Below are positions 63,471 to 64,000 of a DNA stretch of 64,000 nucleotides, one piece after another (the first letter of the stretch is position 1; every line of letters starts with the position of its first letter). Source of the stretch: Burhinus oedicnemus (lineage: Eukaryota > Chordata > Aves > Charadriiformes > Burhinidae). Made by a program: the position numbers and the translations under genes. The DNA lies in NCBI GenBank assembly GCA_008921705.1, contig VFFE01007078.1, positions 505,714-569,713 on the forward strand, written 5' to 3'. The notes below the pieces were generated by a model. It ran no database searches, was not told the origin of the DNA, and saw only the letters and a list, made by a program, of their open reading frames with translations.

Positions 63471-64000
63471 TCATATGGGATTTCTTTTCCGTTACTGGAT
63501 TTTGTGCACACAGAAAAGAAGCCATTTCATTAGAAGTGACTAGGATTTGCTTTCGTTTATTGAAGTGGCAGTGGTAGCTGAAATAGCAACAAAAGAAGAG
63601 GTTCACCATAGGCATAGAATTTTTACTCAAACACTATGTAGAAAATATTTTGTCTTTCCTTTGAAAATAAGCCTTGAAAAAAATATATACATAGGTGATT
63701 CTGGTATTTTGAAAGATTCTTATTGGGTACAAAGATTCAGCTCCACATAGGATCTTGGTGTGAGGAGGTCTGGTGCAATGAATATTCTGCATTCAGTTGT
63801 TACCCCATGTACAGAGCAAAGCAGATGTCTGGCAAGAAGGGATTCCTCTACTTTGTAAGTCTGACCAGCTTGGTGGTCATTCGGTGTACCCGTTCTCTGG
63901 GTACTGGGGCAAAACTTTGTCTTTCTTCCTTTAATTGTTAGATCTATAAGCTCCCATTCTCTCCTTCTCATACCCTGAATACATTTTTGCAAAGTGCGTT

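Larger units (their letters stand above)
1..64000 (+). other. SNX29: SNX29 gene, internal portion (5 exons plus introns)
   Basis: Five spliced segments on the + strand read as consecutive parts of sorting nexin 29, a RUN / coiled-coil / PX protein of the endosomal sorting-nexin family. The exons sum to 536 nt (178 codons plus 2 nt). Each is flanked by AG and GT, and the phases agree at all four internal junctions. The RUN domain and most of the coiled coil are absent, so they should lie upstream. The C-terminal tail after the PX domain is also absent and should lie downstream. Gene identity comes from recognising the protein, not from a search. That the gene spans the whole window is inferred from missing exons on both sides. 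No second gene was recognised on either strand. Confidence 0.85.
49097..64000 (+). other. Start of last SNX29 intron (runs off window)
   Basis: Begins with GTAAGT; no matching acceptor with a following SNX29 tail was found. Named contents are a short tandem repeat at 51641, a CR1 3' tail at about 54017-54218, a 20-bp tandem repeat at 54890-54928, an X-box-like site at 60935 and a purine-rich stretch at about 63190-63470. The rest is AT-rich DNA without recognisable genes. ORFs at 58551-58814 and 63720-63992 have no recognisable family and no fit to the SNX29 C-terminus. Confidence 0.75.

Noticed and set aside
63720..63992. Overlapping ORFs on both strands at the window end, considered as the last SNX29 exon
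   Set aside because: Neither reads like the polar SNX29 tail, and no acceptor fits the phase left by exon 48957-49096.
1..64000. CRISPR arrays, operons, phage or other bacterial features, tRNA and rRNA genes
   Set aside because: None seen; spliced exons and CR1 elements show this is vertebrate nuclear DNA.

Overview
This is vertebrate nuclear DNA, most likely from a bird. It is AT-rich and intron-dominated. It carries chicken-repeat-1 (CR1) LINE fragments, one of which has the octamer-type 3' end typical of CR1. It also contains five short exons that read in order, on the + strand, as part of sorting nexin 29 (SNX29). Three runs of exactly 20 N are scaffold gaps.

The whole window appears to lie inside one gene. 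The exons are at 11962-12078 (end of the coiled-coil region), 14403-14458 (linker), 15418-15499 (start of the PX domain), 33498-33638 (PX core with the YRRYAEF and FPPKK motifs) and 48957-49096 (PX C-terminal helices). They total 536 coding bases, and the frame stays open across every junction (phases 0, 2, 0, 0, 2). The RUN-domain and earlier coiled-coil exons must lie upstream. The last coding exon must lie downstream, so the last intron exceeds 14.9 kb. Introns in between are about 2.3, 1.0, 18.0 and 15.3 kb.

Mobile elements by region: a 5'-truncated, frameshifted CR1 in + orientation at about 1325-3118; an antisense remnant of the CR1 ORF1 esterase end at about 16690-17030; a very decayed CR1/L3-like LINE at about 21470-22620; an antisense CR1 at 28061-29110 with an internal identical 96-bp tandem duplication; and a short CR1 3' tail at about 54017-54218. 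None can encode a working transposition protein.

The clearest anomaly is an apparent assembly artefact. 705 bp at 36137-36841 are repeated at 36862-37566, separated only by a 20-N gap, which looks like an unmerged contig overlap. The other two gaps sit in or next to homopolymer runs. The best biological leads are modest: an internal alternative donor in the PX-core exon that would remove 15 residues in frame, including the PPKK loop; a 12-bp perfect hairpin about 40 nt upstream of a 3' splice site; X-box-like (RFX) sites, two of them 21 bp apart; and one strong CTCF-like core. I found no sign of a new multi-gene system, CRISPR array, tRNA or rRNA. Most open frames outside the SNX29 exons are chance ORFs or transposon relics.
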